Assembly (NCBI GenBank): GCA_950022295.1
Contig: OX465598.1
Coordinates: 172,440,001-172,504,000 of the forward strand
Direction: 5' to 3'
DNA from: Bromus sterilis
Lineage: Eukaryota; Streptophyta; Magnoliopsida; Poales; Poaceae
DNA length: 64,000 bases
The notes under the pieces are model-generated. The model was not told where the DNA came from, ran no database searches, and saw nothing but the letters and a program-made list of their open reading frames with translations. Every line of letters starts with the position of its first letter. The stretch's first letter is position 1. Positions 34,353-46,426 of this stretch are shown here, piece after piece. A program made the position numbers and the translations under genes.

Positions 34353-35883
34353 CGGAATATCTTCAAGTTCGGGAAGGGGAAGTACTCAAAGAATGCACTT
34401 GGTTCCTTGTTCTGGGTGAGGTATAGTTGACGGTCCTGCCTGAAGGGTGGGTGAGTTTCACGGATTTTCCTTTGCAATCCAGGTAGGCATTCTGTCTTGA
34501 TAGCTAATCCATGCCAAGGATGACATCAATATCTGAAGACTTGAGGGCTATGAGTGAAGCAAGGAATACTAAACCCTCAATTGCAATCTGATTACCATGG
34601 CTTACTCTATTAGTTTGCCATCTTGACCCTGGAGTTTGAATAATCATTGGAGTGGACAGTTCAACAAAAGATAACTCATGACGAAGTGCATAACTTTCCT
34701 ACATGAATGAATGAGATGCTCCTGGGTCGAAAAGAACGGAAGTAGGAACATAATTGACTGGGAGCGTACCAAGAATGACGTCAGTAGTGTCGTCAGTCTC
34801 TTCGGCGGCAATCTGGTTCACACGTCCACGAGTGGTGGGAGGAGCGGGTTTGGCGGTGTAGACCTTCTGGGGTGGCTTGCCACGACCATTGTTGTTGCCT
34901 CCGGCACGGGGTGGAGCATTCTGATGCTGGATCTGGTTCTGGGGGCACTCACGAGAATAGTGGCCTGCCTGACCACACTTGTAGCAGGCTCCAAAAACAG
35001 TGCGTGGAGCTGGGTTGTTTGGTGGAGCTGGGTGGAACTGAGTGGGTGGACGAGGCGCCACATAGGATGGCCTCGGTGGGTTTTTCTGGCGGAACATACT
35101 ATTGGGGATCCAGATCTTGCGCTTCTGGGAGCCTGAACTGGATGATCCATCGTCTCTAGGGTGTTTGCGAAAGTCGTTGGGGGTGTTCATGTCCTCTGCC
35201 TTGATGGCCTTGTTGACAAGGACCTGGAATGTGGCAAAGTCATGTAGGTTGAGCTCACGACGGAGTCCAGAGTTGAGGCCACGACGGAACCTCTCTTGTT
35301 TCTTGGAGTCGGTGGAGACTTCTTCGGTAGCATAGCGAGCAAGTTGGTTGAACTCACGACTAAACTCGTCAACAGTCCTTCTGCCTTGGGTGAGGTTGCA
35401 GAACTCCTCACGCTTGCGGTCCATAAGACCCTTGGGAATGTGGTGCTCACGGAAGGAAGTGCAGAATTCATCCCAAGATGTAGGTGGTCCAACGGGACGC
35501 ATATTCAGAAAGTTCTCCCACTAAGAGCTAGCTGCACCTTCAAGGTGATAGGTGGCATAGCTGACCTTGTCGCCATTTGCAACATGGCCTGCTTGGAGCT
35601 TCCTCTCGATGCTGCGAAGCCAGTCATCGGCGTCAAGGGGCTCGGTGGAGTAACTGAAAACCGGGGGATGAAGTCGGATGAAGTCGTTCAGGGACACCAA
35701 CTCGTTGCGCTGCTGAGTGGTGTTGCGAGCAATGACTTCCAGCAGATGGTGAGAGTCTCGGCGGTTCCTCTCAACCTCCATCAGAACCTGAGCCATCGTG
35801 GGTGGGGGTGGAAGGTTGCCTTCCTCCTGATCATTCCCACGACCCTGGTTACGACCAATCTGGCCACGGGTTCCTTGAGACAT
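34353..35883 (-). pseudogene. B2 gag and protease, with in-frame stops and a frameshift
   Basis: Gag starts MSQGTRGQIG at 35883. It carries the capsid-like region (ADDWLRSIERKL to EFNQLARYATEE) and a CCHC knuckle (CYKCGQAGHYSREC), then the protease motif VLFDPGASHSF, where this clade usually has DTGA or DSGA. A TAG at 35521-35523 interrupts gag after EGAASS, and the same frame continues with WENFLN. A second TAG follows SHSFM at 34699. A third replaces Trp in the ILGMDW motif near 34500. The gag-protease and pol frames differ by one base, so at least one indel lies near 34350-34400. The normal product would be a virus-like-particle coat plus aspartic protease. Confidence 0.88.
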
Positions 35884-36183
35884 CCTGAAGGTGAAAAACC
35901 AAAGTCAAACAGAGTTTATTTGAAGAGTCTAATCAAGGTATTGAAGTATTGGAAGGATTACAGAGCAAAGGAAGTAATCATCTTGACAACATGGTGATAA
36001 AAGCATACAAGCCATATATTCACAAGTTGTCATACAAACCATACATAGTTTTAGTACAAGCACCAAGCTAATACAAACGTGATGAAGATGATACATCCTT
36101 CAGAGGCACTGTGACTTCCTATACATTATTTATCTAAGCCTCTGGAATCTTAGACACCTTGCATACAATATACTAAGATACTA
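35884..36183. other. B2 spacer between gag start and upstream ORF
   Basis: About 300 non-coding bases of B2 leader. No motif recognised. Confidence 0.5.
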
Positions 36184-36996
36184 CTACATCCTCACTAAGT
36201 AAGACCACAGGCGGTCTGACTCATCTCCATCTCCATAGTAGTCCTCATAAAAGTTACCCGCGTATCTCGGTAGCTGAAGGTGACCATCGGAAAACACGGA
36301 GGCCTGTGGACCCTGATATCCATTTGGGCAAGGATGGGGCCTAGGTCCGGCGTAGGGTGGAAGCAAAGGACCACGGGGTGGAAAAATGCCTCCAATCTCG
36401 GGCCAAGCAACTCGAGAAGGCATCTGAGTCCTCACTGGATAGATAGCATCATGCTCAACTGATCCAACGCTCACAAAGGGTGCCAAAAGTGTCAGTGCTC
36501 GATACAGACGAACACGGGTGGCGTGTAGCTCGAAACGGAGAGCGCGTGCATCACGATCTCGATCACTAGCAAATCTAGCAGTCACCTGAAGTGTTGGATC
36601 CTCTGCAGAGTGATCTGAGTAGAGTCCGGTGTAATATCCCTCTTCTCCTGGAAGTGCAGCAGGGATATAGCGGAAAGAGGTCTCTCTCATCAAAGTGTGC
36701 TCCTCTCTCAGTAGTGTCATACATGAGTATGCAGCATCCTGCACAGCCATGTTCTCGGTAATGCCAATGCCATGTCCAAAATGGATAGGCTGGGTGACTC
36801 CAACGTGGTGCGGGTAGATCCTGACAATGCAGTGGAACTGCGTCTGGTTGAAGTCGTGGAACTGCTCCTCGACGGTGTACTCAGGGTACCATCGATATCC
36901 CACATAGGACATCATCTCGATCAACGTGGCGGGATGGCCACGCACACCGAGGCACCTGGTCAAACGAACAGTCTGCCGAGGGGGAAGATCTTCCAT
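36184..36996 (-). CDS. B2 ORF upstream of gag, 270 codons, function unknown
   Basis: This is an intact frame between the PBS and gag, in the same direction as gag. It starts MEDLPPRQTVRLTRC. It has a conserved-looking central part (GYRWYPEYTVEEQFHDFN, FHCIVRIYPHH, MAVQDAAYSCMTLLREEH, FRYIPAALPGEEGYYTGLY) and an acidic, tyrosine-rich tail. I recall similar hypothetical proteins annotated in grass genomes but know no function for them. No zinc knuckle, protease, transmembrane segment or signal peptide is visible. Survival of 270 codons while gag and protease carry stops is notable but may be chance in a young copy. B1 has lost this region. Confidence 0.75.
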   Translation of the reverse strand: MEDLPPRQTVRLTRCLGVRGHPATLIEMMSYVGYRWYPEYTVEEQFHDFNQTQFHCIVRIYPHHVGVTQPIHFGHGIGITENMAVQDAAYSCMTLLREEHTLMRETSFRYIPAALPGEEGYYTGLYSDHSAEDPTLQVTARFASDRDRDARALRFELHATRVRLYRALTLLAPFVSVGSVEHDAIYPVRTQMPSRVAWPEIGGIFPPRGPLLPPYAGPRPHPCPNGYQGPQASVFSDGHLQLPRYAGNFYEDYYGDGDESDRLWSYLVRM

Positions 36997-37399
36997 CTGA
37001 AATAGAAGAAGGAGTTTGCAAATGCATCAGATTATGAGATAAACCTGGAATGACTCGGACAGCATAACGGCTGTAATTGTAAGAAATGACAATTTCTTAC
37101 AACATGGAAACAACACTTACATACGATGTAAGAAATCAGGGAGCATAACCATTCTAACAAACCGATCACAACTTTCCTACGGCTACAAGAAGCAAACAAC
37201 GAGATGTTCTAATCAGAAAGAGGAGAGCCTAGTCCTATCTTCCCGTAGAATAAGATGAGGGTGACTCAGAACTCATAACGAAGGGGGTAAGGAGAAAAAA
37301 GAAGCCTTATGTTGTTCCCTTATATACCCAGAGTAACTATATAACTATAGCAAGCTAGACTCGACTTCGGCCAAGGCTACTAGTCCTACAGTCAGTCCT
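36997..37399 (-). other. B2 leader between PBS and first ORF
   Basis: About 400 non-coding bases. The part from 37015 onward matches the B1 leader at about 15280-15657. This is the untranslated leader of the element transcript. Confidence 0.7.
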
Positions 37400-37411
37400 G
37401 CTCTGATACCA
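37400..37411 (-). other. B2 primer-binding site
   Basis: GCTCTGATACCA is the complement of TGGTATCAGAGC, matching initiator tRNA-Met. It lies four bases from the LTR that starts at 37416. Confidence 0.92.
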
Positions 37412-37415
37412 AGTC

Positions 37416-40400
37416 TGTCGGGACCCGGGGTTAGCGTATGCAATTCCAGTTAAGACATAGTCATATGGAGAGCCGAGAACCGTACCCACTTGTCTAAGCA
37501 GACAAGGCCAAGCACAGAATGTTCTCGGAGAGCATCGTACGTGAGGGGCATCCCATCCAGGCCGGATGATCAACTGAGATGGGTCCTCATCGTCCGCACA
37601 CAAGTCTAATGATATGGGTGGTGAACTCCCATATTCAAAGACAAGTCGCCTCAACCATACTATCGACTATCTCATAACTCTTACATAGACTTACTCCAGC
37701 CCGATCACTTAGTCGGGGTCTAGGGCGGGCTCGATCATACCACAAAGTGTGCATGAGACGGAGTCTCGAGCAATCGCATCGCAATGCCCCAAGCTGCGCA
37801 CATCTAAGGGCCACTTGGTGTATGAAAGACCGCCAGCCAGATCACAACTAAGGTCTCGAAAACCCATACAAAGACATGCATGTTATAGACATACACGCAG
37901 CACACATGCCTTGTATGAACAGTAGGTATCATTGCAATTCTCTACAAAGTATACATTTTTATTGATAACTCTTATAGAGTGCACACAGAGATCACAAACA
38001 TGTGATCCAACATTACAACACAAGCGGAAGAAAATTATGTCTGAGTACAGAAAAATTTAACAAATGGCTTAAGAAGCCTTATTTAAACACATGCCCTCCA
38101 CGAGGGAACCAGTCGTCTGACTGGGACTAGACTAGCTTGATCTTCAGTCGTCCAGCTCGATGAAGAAGCCACCTTCGGGGTCAGTGGGTTCATCTAAAAC
38201 ATAGATTAAACAAACGTGAGTACAAAGTCGTACTCAGCAAGACTTACATAGGAGCTATACTACTCATGCATATGTATCAAGGTAAAGGGAGGTGGGGTTT
38301 CACTTGCGGAAGTGCCATCTTTGACTTGGCTAATCCTGAACTACGAGTACCAGACTTTGAGGTAAGAAGCGTACACGAGTCCACTACTTTCTCCAACCAA
38401 TTACACCACTATGGTGTCTTCCTCGACTTCCCCACGAGAAAGCACGCCATAGCACTCACACTTATCTTGGTGTGTTTTAGAAGTATCCAGTTCAAGTTGT
38501 CTAATAATCAAGCTAAGCTTTCCAAGCAGTCCATAACCGCGGACGCGGCTATTTGAATAGTTTTGTTAACCCTGCAGGGGTGTACCGCTACACACACATG
38601 ATCATCATTTACCGCCTTTGATCTCGACACCATTCAAGGAGTGCCAGCGAGGATGCTCACCACAACTGTTACCTCATAGCCGATCTAGTCCGAGAAATCT
38701 GCCTACTTGGGTTGGCTACCACTATCGTGAACCCGGCCGGTTTACCGAAGTGGACCCAAGTGATGTGTGCGTGGTGCATAAGCCGGTCTCGGATGAGCCG
38801 TTCTCTCACTTAGCATCCAGGCCACAGACCTACCAGAACTCCGAACTATTTTGACATCTGGACATCGAAAGGGATGAGTTAATAAGTTGAGAGGGGTCAG
38901 TGAGCCCAATGTGTGGTTGTACTCTTCATCTTGGATCACCACACAAGAACTCGGACTTAGGGCGGTGTTCAACGAGACAACCCACCGTGTACTCCTACAC
39001 AGCCTCTCATCGTTCACCTTGTATTAGAGTCGATTCACCAACACTTTTCTACCATCATCAACATGATCACTACCATCCCGACTCACATCACAGTATCATC
39101 ATGGTATCATAAAAGCATGCAATAAGCGATAACATTTGCAGGGGCCACATGATATCAATCAACTCCTACATTTGCTAGGATTGTGGTTTGCCTACTACTG
39201 TGACAAATGATAGGTCATGCAAAGGAATGGGTTCATCTATGCGGTAGAAACGTAGCATGGTAATCATCCTATACAATGCATAAGAGAGACATGAGAGGGA
39301 AGTGGGATTTTATCGACATGATCAATGGGGGTTTGCTTGCCTTGCTGACGAGGTTCGGTTTCGGGGTCTTCAAGGAAGGGGGCAGCCTCCTACTCCGGTT
39401 CCACCTCTACTCGACAAACAACAAACAAGGTAGCAAAGTAAATACAATGCACAATCACATGATGAAAGGTTGAAACTTGATGTATATGCTTTGATGTGTG
39501 AAGCAATTCCATTTAATTGGAGTATATTGCAAATTGAATTTCAAATTCAAACTCCAATTTGAATTCAAACTTGACCAAGTTGCATGTGACATTGTTTGAT
39601 CATTTTGAACCTTTTGGAAAAGTGTATGATATGCCTCTGAAGTGTGGTTGAAATATAGCTTAATTCCATGGTTCAAGTTCCAAAATCATTTGAATTAATT
39701 CCAAATAAATCAAATGACATATGCTACTGGTCCCATTTTAGAATCAACTCAAACATAGTTGAAAGTTGGATTTTTGGATAGCTTATTTTCTCCTGATCAT
39801 TTTTCATATATTATTTGTCCAATTTGGAGTTAATATGAATTTTCTATGAATTTCCAAAGTTTGGGTTATTTTCTGGAATTTCTGGAATTTCTTTAATTCA
39901 ATTTAATTTCTGGAATTGAATTACTGCGTCATGCTGACTTCATGCTGGCGTCAGGGGGGGGCTGACATGTGGGCCAGGGTTGTCAGTGACTGGTTAATTT
40001 AGTCCGGCTGGGTTAACTTAACCAGTGGCTTAATTAAGCCACTGGGCCCACTTGTCATTGGCTCTGGGGGGATCATTAGGGGTGGAATTGGGCTAACCTA
40101 CCGGCGGCTAAACGCCGGCGACCAAAACCGCGGCGGCGCTGCACGGGGAGGTTGATTCCGGGCACCATTTGAAGCGCTGCGACCTCCAACTTGAAGCCCT
40201 TGCCGATGCGCGTCGAAAGAGACCAACTCCAAGTGCTGGGGTGCCCCGTACGCTCGCCGACGTCGAGTTCTGCGGCGACGGAGCTACGGCTGTGATCGGG
40301 AATTCGCTACAAGGCGCGAATGGAAGCGGGGCTAGGCTGGTTTGAAGCAGTGGAGCATGGGGAACGCGATGGACAACACGGCGAGCTCGATTGCGTAACG

Positions 40401-41480
40401 GTTGGTCGTCGCCATGGATCCCGGCGGCGAGGAGCTTCGGCTCTCATGGCGGCCACGGCTAGAGGATGCAATCGAGGGGAATAAGATAGGGGTTTTGATC
40501 CCGCGCTCACCAGGAACTCGGCATAGCAGGCGGTGAGGCAAACGGCGGCGTGATGATGACGAATTCGACGGAGAGTTCTTGCGGGTCCGGCGGCGGCTCG
40601 AGCTCGATTCCGGTGACTAGGAAGGCTCCGGGCTCGCCTTCTTCTGCAGATCGATGAAGAGCTTGAAGGGGAACACGAGGGACAGCTCGGTGAAGGTCCT
40701 CGTCGTTGTTGGCTGCGCGTGCTCGGCGTCGCGCTCCGGCGGTCCTCTCGGTCTTCTCCAAATCCGGCGAGAACGGAGGGGGAAAGTGCACTGGAGGGAG
40801 GGGAATGGAGCAGGGCGTCTCCAGGACGCCTCCAGATGGGATAACGACGCCCGGGGGGGGGGGGGCTCCAGGCAGGCAGGTAGCGTGGCGGCCGCGGCAT
40901 GCCGGCCACCGAGCTGCTTGCGCCGCGCTGGAAGAAGACAAGGGTCCAGGTGGGCTTGGGCTGCCGAAACGGTAAGTTGGGCCGGGGTGGCCCAGGTAAG
41001 TGGGCTCCTTTCCCTTTTCTATTTTCCTCTCTGTTTTTCTTTCTGCTATTTGTTTTGTTGTGCTAAAATAATTAGCTAGGCATTTTATTAAATGCTGAAA
41101 AAATTTATATGGCTTCATAATAATATAAACTAGCCACTTATAAAGTTTCAACATTTTTAAAATTCAAATAATTTGAATTTTAAATCAAATAGGGGTATTT
41201 GAATAATTCCAAGGCACTGTTTGAATATTTGAAAAATCTATGAGCATGGGGTGGGTCCCACATCACTTGATATGTGATCACACTCATTTATAAGACTTTT
41301 CAAAAATCTAACATGAATTTTTGGAGAAGATTTTTATCTGGCCTTTTGAATTAATTCATCTGGGGGGTTTCTTCTCCCATTTTGCTTTGGAATTTGATTT
41401 CAAATATTTCTTTTGAAAATTTAACATGATGTAAGAGTACTGGCTAACCCTAGCACATTACCTAACAGAGGGTTCTGACA
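37416..41480 (-). repeat. B2 5' LTR (4065 bp)
   Basis: Nearly identical to 27370-31426. The small length difference comes mainly from a run of about 14 G near 40853 and a short insertion near 39530. It is followed by the CTGCA duplication (41481-41485). Confidence 0.93.
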
Positions 41481-41628
41481 CTGCAAATGTTTATTTGAGG
41501 GAATTTGAACGGTCTACCTCGATTCCGGTTACACAATCAATGCTGCCTAGGTTTTCCATGAGAATCGAGGAATTTCCTGCCGTTTATCGGGCGGTTGACG
41601 ACGCCTCGGGTTTCGAGCAGATGTCCTT

Positions 41629-41637
41629 TTATAAATA
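41629..41637 (+). promoter_or_regulatory. TATA box of the antisense gene in element X
   Basis: TTATAAATA lies in CTTTTATAAATAGACCC. A pyrimidine-rich presumed leader follows, with a splice donor AAG|GTAAGC at 41804. A matching acceptor TTTCTAG ends at 42166, just before the start codon at 42183. The arrangement is typical of a plant RNA polymerase II promoter with an intron in the 5' untranslated region. Promoter activity is inferred. Confidence 0.65.
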
Positions 41638-42182
41638 GACCCTTGTCCACATACATTCACATCGCCCCATCCACATCTTCTCTTCTCCTTCCTCGCGCAC
41701 CGGAGAACAGGGAGCCTTTACCTTCGTCTCCGTTCCGAGCCGTTCTTCTTTCATCGTTCGCGCAAGAAGGCCTGGGGCCGTGCCATTCTCGTACGCCATT
41801 AAGGTAAGCTTCACATCACCTCCATTGTGCTGCAGTTCTTATTTATCTCCATTGTTGTGAGCTTCAAGCTCTACTGTTTTTAATAGATCAACAAAACCCA
41901 TTGGAGGTACACCATGCATGTGGGTAGCTAGGATGGGATCGGTTATGGATAAATTTGGAAGTGATTACTTCGTCGAACAATGTATTTACAGATCTGTTTT
42001 TATTTTTCAACTGTTCCTAGTTTTTCGCAAGCCATAGATCTGTTTATCATTTTTCTCCAATTTCTCAGGCTTGTTAGATCCAATTGTCCCGCTGTATTTT
42101 GTGAAAATTGTTTGCGTAGTTTCTTGTAAGTCGGTTTATGACCGACTCTAGCTTTCCTTTTTCTAGATGTGACTTCCGCACC

Positions 42183-45100
42183 ATGGGTCGGAAAACTGCC
42201 GCTGATAAAAGCAAGAAAGAAGTCGTTGCGGACAAAAGCAAAAAGACAGCCGGCAGGACTAGACCTTCAGCTCCAAGGCCGACTTTAGAGGCCAACTTGT
42301 CAAAGAGCTGGGTAACGGATGCCTTTTTGAAGGAGATGGAGACAGAGGGGGTTTTGCCTCCCCAATATGAAATTGCGTGGCGAGCTCCTGGAAAGGAGAC
42401 CCGGCCTCAGCCTCTATCAGGTGAGGTCGTCGTCTTTGCTGATCATATCACCAGGGGCTTCCGTCCTCCCGGCTCTAAGTTTTTAGGAGTGTGTTGCACT
42501 GCTATAAACTGCACCCTCAGGATCTAAGCGCCAACTCGACGCTCAACATTTGTCATTTTCAAGTGTTTTGTGAGGCTTATCTGCAGATTAGGCCGACTCT
42601 GGCTCTGTTTGCCGAGTTTTATTACTGTAATAGGCAGACTGAATATAGTGGAGGTCCGGCCTTGGAATGCGGTGGAGTTACTATCCAGAAGCGCGCGAAG
42701 TCGATTTACCCATCACTCAAGCTGAGCTCCCATGTGAAGACATGGCAGAAATCTTTCTTTTATAGCACCGTTGTGACTCCTGAGAAGGAAAATCCTCTTC
42801 CCGGCTTTCGTGAGAGTCGGCTTGAATTTCATGATGGCTTGAACCTGTTTCCTTTGTATGCTCATAAGAAAAACCATGAGCCGATCATGGCTCGGATAAA
42901 GGCCTTGCTAGCTCATGGTCTTGGAGGAACAGATCTGATCAAATGTTGGATAGGTAGGCAAATCAAACCTCTTAGCTTGAGCGATCGACTCATGTGTGAA
43001 TATTCGGGACCGGACGACCCCATGTTTTTCGCGAAGAAGGAGATTTCTGGAGGAGTTCTAGTGACGACTTGCAAGAAATTTCTTGCTGAGCGCATAGAAG
43101 ACATCAAGAAAGTCGGCCTTCTCCCGTTCTATGAAGCCAATCCGGCTCTTCCCGTATGTTTTTATTCAGTTATTCCTCTTTGACAATATTTGTTCAAGGA
43201 TTTTGATCTTCCAACTTCTTGCTTTCAGGAAGATAATCCATGGTGGAATGTGGGCCAAGACCTCCCGATGGAAGGAGTCGACGCTAAAAGTCCGAGTCAT
43301 TCGGTAAGATTCATTTTCTTGCTTCTTTTGTGATGTCTTCTTCTTACCCTTTTTGTTTCTGTAGGATGACTCGGAGGAAGATGACGATGAAGACGAAGAA
43401 GAACAAGTAGAAGTTCTCCCTGTTAGGGCCGACTCTCGTAAAGAGAGCAAAGTCGCCAATCCACAGGTAATATCTTTTCCGGCTCTTCATGACGATTTTA
43501 GACAAGATTGTGTCTTATGTTTTTGTTTATATGCACCAAGTCGCAAGAGGCATACCCGTAGTTCCGACTCGGCGGACCCTTTGTGGTTTTGGGTGATGAA
43601 CCTCGGAAGATCCGACAGAAGCCGACTTCAATCGCGACTCCTTCCCATCAGTCGGCAGGGGTTTCTGTGGGACAACGTTAGGGTGGTGACTCTGGAGCCG
43701 GTACCCATTCTTCTGAGGGTTCTTCTGTCCAAATGTCGTCCTTCCCAATCAACCGTGGGTGAGTATTCCTTTCTTAGAATGGTAACTTGTCTTTTGTATG
43801 CATGGTTTGCTGACAAGTTCTATTTTTTTTCTTTGAGTAGCGCTCGAATTGATCCCAAGGATCTGTCCGACTCTTCTTTTGCTAAGGAGTCGGTTATTAT
43901 ATCTGAAAAATTGCCAGAAACGTCAGTTTCTGGGGCTTTGAAGAAAGCTGGCTTGAATGAGTCAAGCCCGTCGGAAATATACAAGGATGATTCTCATAAA
44001 GCCGGATTTGATAAGCCGGCAGCTCATTCTGAAAAAGTGGAGGTTGCTCCAAGCTCTGTGGCGGCTCCTTCCAAGGAAAAAGAGGTTGTCGAAGATGAAG
44101 TTTTAATCACTGGAGCTCAGAAGGGTGACCCACCTGCTTGTACAACCGTGATGAAGGTTTTAGACGACAAGAATCAGGTGGTGACTCGACCTGATAAGTC
44201 GATATCTGAGGAGACATTCCTTGAGGATTTGTTCGAGTCGTCGTTAACTTGTTCTTCGGAGCAACATAATATATTCCTCCAGCTTCGGGGGCGTTATGAG
44301 GTATGTAGTTTTATTTGCATGTACTGTCCTTGATGACATATATCTGTAGCCCCCATAACCCGGCTTGGTGATTGATTTCCATGCTGGGTTATAAAAACTA
44401 ACTGTATTAGTCATGAGTCGATTTACCTATCTTGTGGTATGCCGAGTTATGATAAGTTTTGAACTGTAGCCCTCATGGATCGATATACCAACGTTGTGGT
44501 ATGCCGAGTCATCATAGGTTTTTGGAGCTGTAGCCCCCATGAGCCGGCAGGATGTGATTACGTTCTGCCGGGTCATTTTTTTTGTAGGTTTAGCCCCCAA
44601 ATAACTGTTTAGGCAATAGGTCTAAGTAAATACTTAGTAATATCTCATCGTGTGTAGGTTGTTGCCATTGACGCTGGGCAGTCCAAGCGTCAGATGGAGG
44701 AATGGCTCGCTGCAGAGTCGGCAAAACTGAAAGAAGCTGACGAAGAGATAGGCCGACTCCGTGAGGAGTTGATAAAAAAGGACAAAGAACTAGAAGTCGT
44801 CAGAGCAGAGATGTCTGAAGCCGCAAATGTTCTGACCGGAGTTGTAAATGATGCAGCGGCTCAACGTGATACAGCCGAGCGTAAATTAAAGTCGACACAA
44901 AAGAAGCTGGAGACACTCAAGGATAGTATTCACAGACTTGTATCAGCCATCTTTGGTGAGTCGGCAAAGCTGCTTTTTTGAATCTGGGTGTTCCAATTTT
45001 CTTTGTTTCTTGCTGACTTTGATCTCTTTTTGTTTTTGTCTTTACAATAGGCAAAGGTCATAATATTCTGGGTGAGACGCCTGCTATGAAGCTGAATTGC

Positions 45101-45703
45101 ACGTTTGCCCTGGTCAAACAATTGTTTGAGGGTGCATGTAAAGCGATATGTGCGACTCAGCCCAAGCCCGCAAGAATGAAGAGGATAACTGATATAATGG
45201 GTCCTTTCTCAGTTGTACCTGAGTGGGTAAAGCTGGGGAAACGATCGACTTGCTGTATGGAGGTGATGCGTGGCTTGGAGCTTGCCAAGGCATATCATCC
45301 AGTATTGAAGTTGGATCGTCTGGCCGCCGGCTTCCCAGAGCTGAAGGCAGATGAGTCCAATTTTTCCAAGGAAGATTTCATCAAAGTGCATAAAGAGACC
45401 CGTCCTTTTGCCACCAAGATTGCTGATGACATTGAGTTAAGCCGGTTAGAGACTGGATATGATGAGAGCAACAAGAGGCGTCGGATCAATCTTTCGACTC
45501 CCGTTGAGTTTTCTCTTCTTCCTCCTCCAAAGATGGCTTCGGAGACGGCGAATCCTGTGGATCCGTTTCCAGGAGGAGAAGAGGATGACTTGATGATGGA
45601 TGATATTGCTGATGTGGACTTAATGGAAAGTCGCAACGAAATCTTGCCATCAGCGAATGTCGCCGGGTCTTCATCTCAGAGCCAGGCCAACGTTCCATCG
45701 TAA
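42183..45703 (+). pseudogene. Antisense spliced gene in element X (Transposase_28-like, 'putative gypsy-type transposon' family)
   Basis: The gene opposes its host element. The start is ACCATGG at 42183, giving MGRKTAADKSKKEVV, a lysine-rich head. Inferred exons are 42183-43153, 43229-43303, 43365-43466, one ending at 43758, 43841-44300, 44658-44955 and 45051-45703. All introns checked have GT and AG ends. The first long exon carries the conserved domain (FCEAYLQIRPTLALF, GGVTIQKRAK, FYSTVVTPEKENPLPGF), which I recognise as the PF04195-type family. Later come an acidic stretch, a Glu- and Lys-rich coiled-coil segment (44694-44955) and a C-terminal part ending NVAGSSSQSQANVPS. Two lesions are visible: two extra bases near 42490 (GTGTGTTG where GTGTTG keeps frame), and a TAG near 43679 in the best frame of the fourth exon. 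Function is unknown. Splicing is inferred from sequence only. Confidence 0.75.
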
Positions 45704-46270
45704 GCCTCTTGGGAAGAGAAAAAAGTTTCATAATATTTTTGCGGCTGTAGTGCCGGGTTTGTAATATTGGGAAATGTGTCTCGTGACTTGTGACCCGCAT
45801 GTGGTCAGATACTTTTATGGCGTTTAATTTGAATTTTTCTTTTTCGGCTTTTGAATGCCAATCTTTATAATGCCATCCGGCTTTGTCTTTGGCTTTATTT
45901 GTTGCTTCCTTGAAAAAGCTTTTCCATCCGACATGAGCCGAATTATAGATACTTTCAGAGTGTAATCCTCATTAGTCGGTATGATCATCATTGCGTCGTG
46001 CCGACTCACAGAGATAATTTGAACTGTAGCCCCCAAAGTGCCGGGTTGTTTTACCTGCAGCAATCTGGGACTTACAATTTCGTGCTTGTCTTCTGAAATT
46101 TGGCAAGTATTATAGGCCAAACCTTTTGATAAGGAATTTTTGAAGTTGTTACTCCCCAAGAGTCGGTATACATGGCTGAGTGATGTATCGAGTCTTTATG
46201 TGAGAAGAAACCTTGAAGCATAGTCCCCATGAGTCGGTGTGTGCGTCTGTATGCAGTGCCGAGTCACATA
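44340..46270 (+). repeat. Diverged repeats with a GTAGCCCCCAT-GAGTCGG core
   Basis: The core TGTAGCCCCCA(T/A) followed by a GAGTCGG- or GAGCCGG-like word recurs near 44346, 44467, 44528, 44590, 46029, 46150 and 46221. It recurs again, weaker, near 47764 and 47830. The units are about 60-75 bases and also share TGCCGAGTCAT. Some copies lie in the presumed intron 44301-44657 and others downstream of the antisense gene. They are degenerate relics of a satellite-like expansion inside element X. Confidence 0.6.
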
Positions 46271-46426
46271 GGTCCTATCTTTTAATCTGCCAAGTCATAT
46301 AGATATGACACAATGGTTGTGTTTCCGGCTTCTGAATAGAGTGGCCCTTTTGAGTGCTAGGATATGTTTTCCTTTAGCAACTCGGAATAATGTGTGCCAA
46401 CTCCAAACCGATATGTCGGCTAGATC

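Larger units (their letters stand above)
27370..41480 (-). mobile_element. Element B2: Tekay-like Gypsy with both LTRs
   Basis: It is 14,111 bp long and flanked by CTGCA duplications. The LTRs are 27370-31426 and 37416-41480 and differ only at scattered positions, so insertion is recent compared with A and X. In minus-strand order it has PBS (37400-37411), an ORF upstream of gag (36184-36996), gag with protease (34353-35883, broken), pol (31404-34352, open) and a polypurine tract (31427-31440). It is structurally complete. Gag carries an in-frame stop, the protease region has two stops and a frameshift, and RNase H lacks a catalytic Asp, so it is probably not autonomous. Confidence 0.92.
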
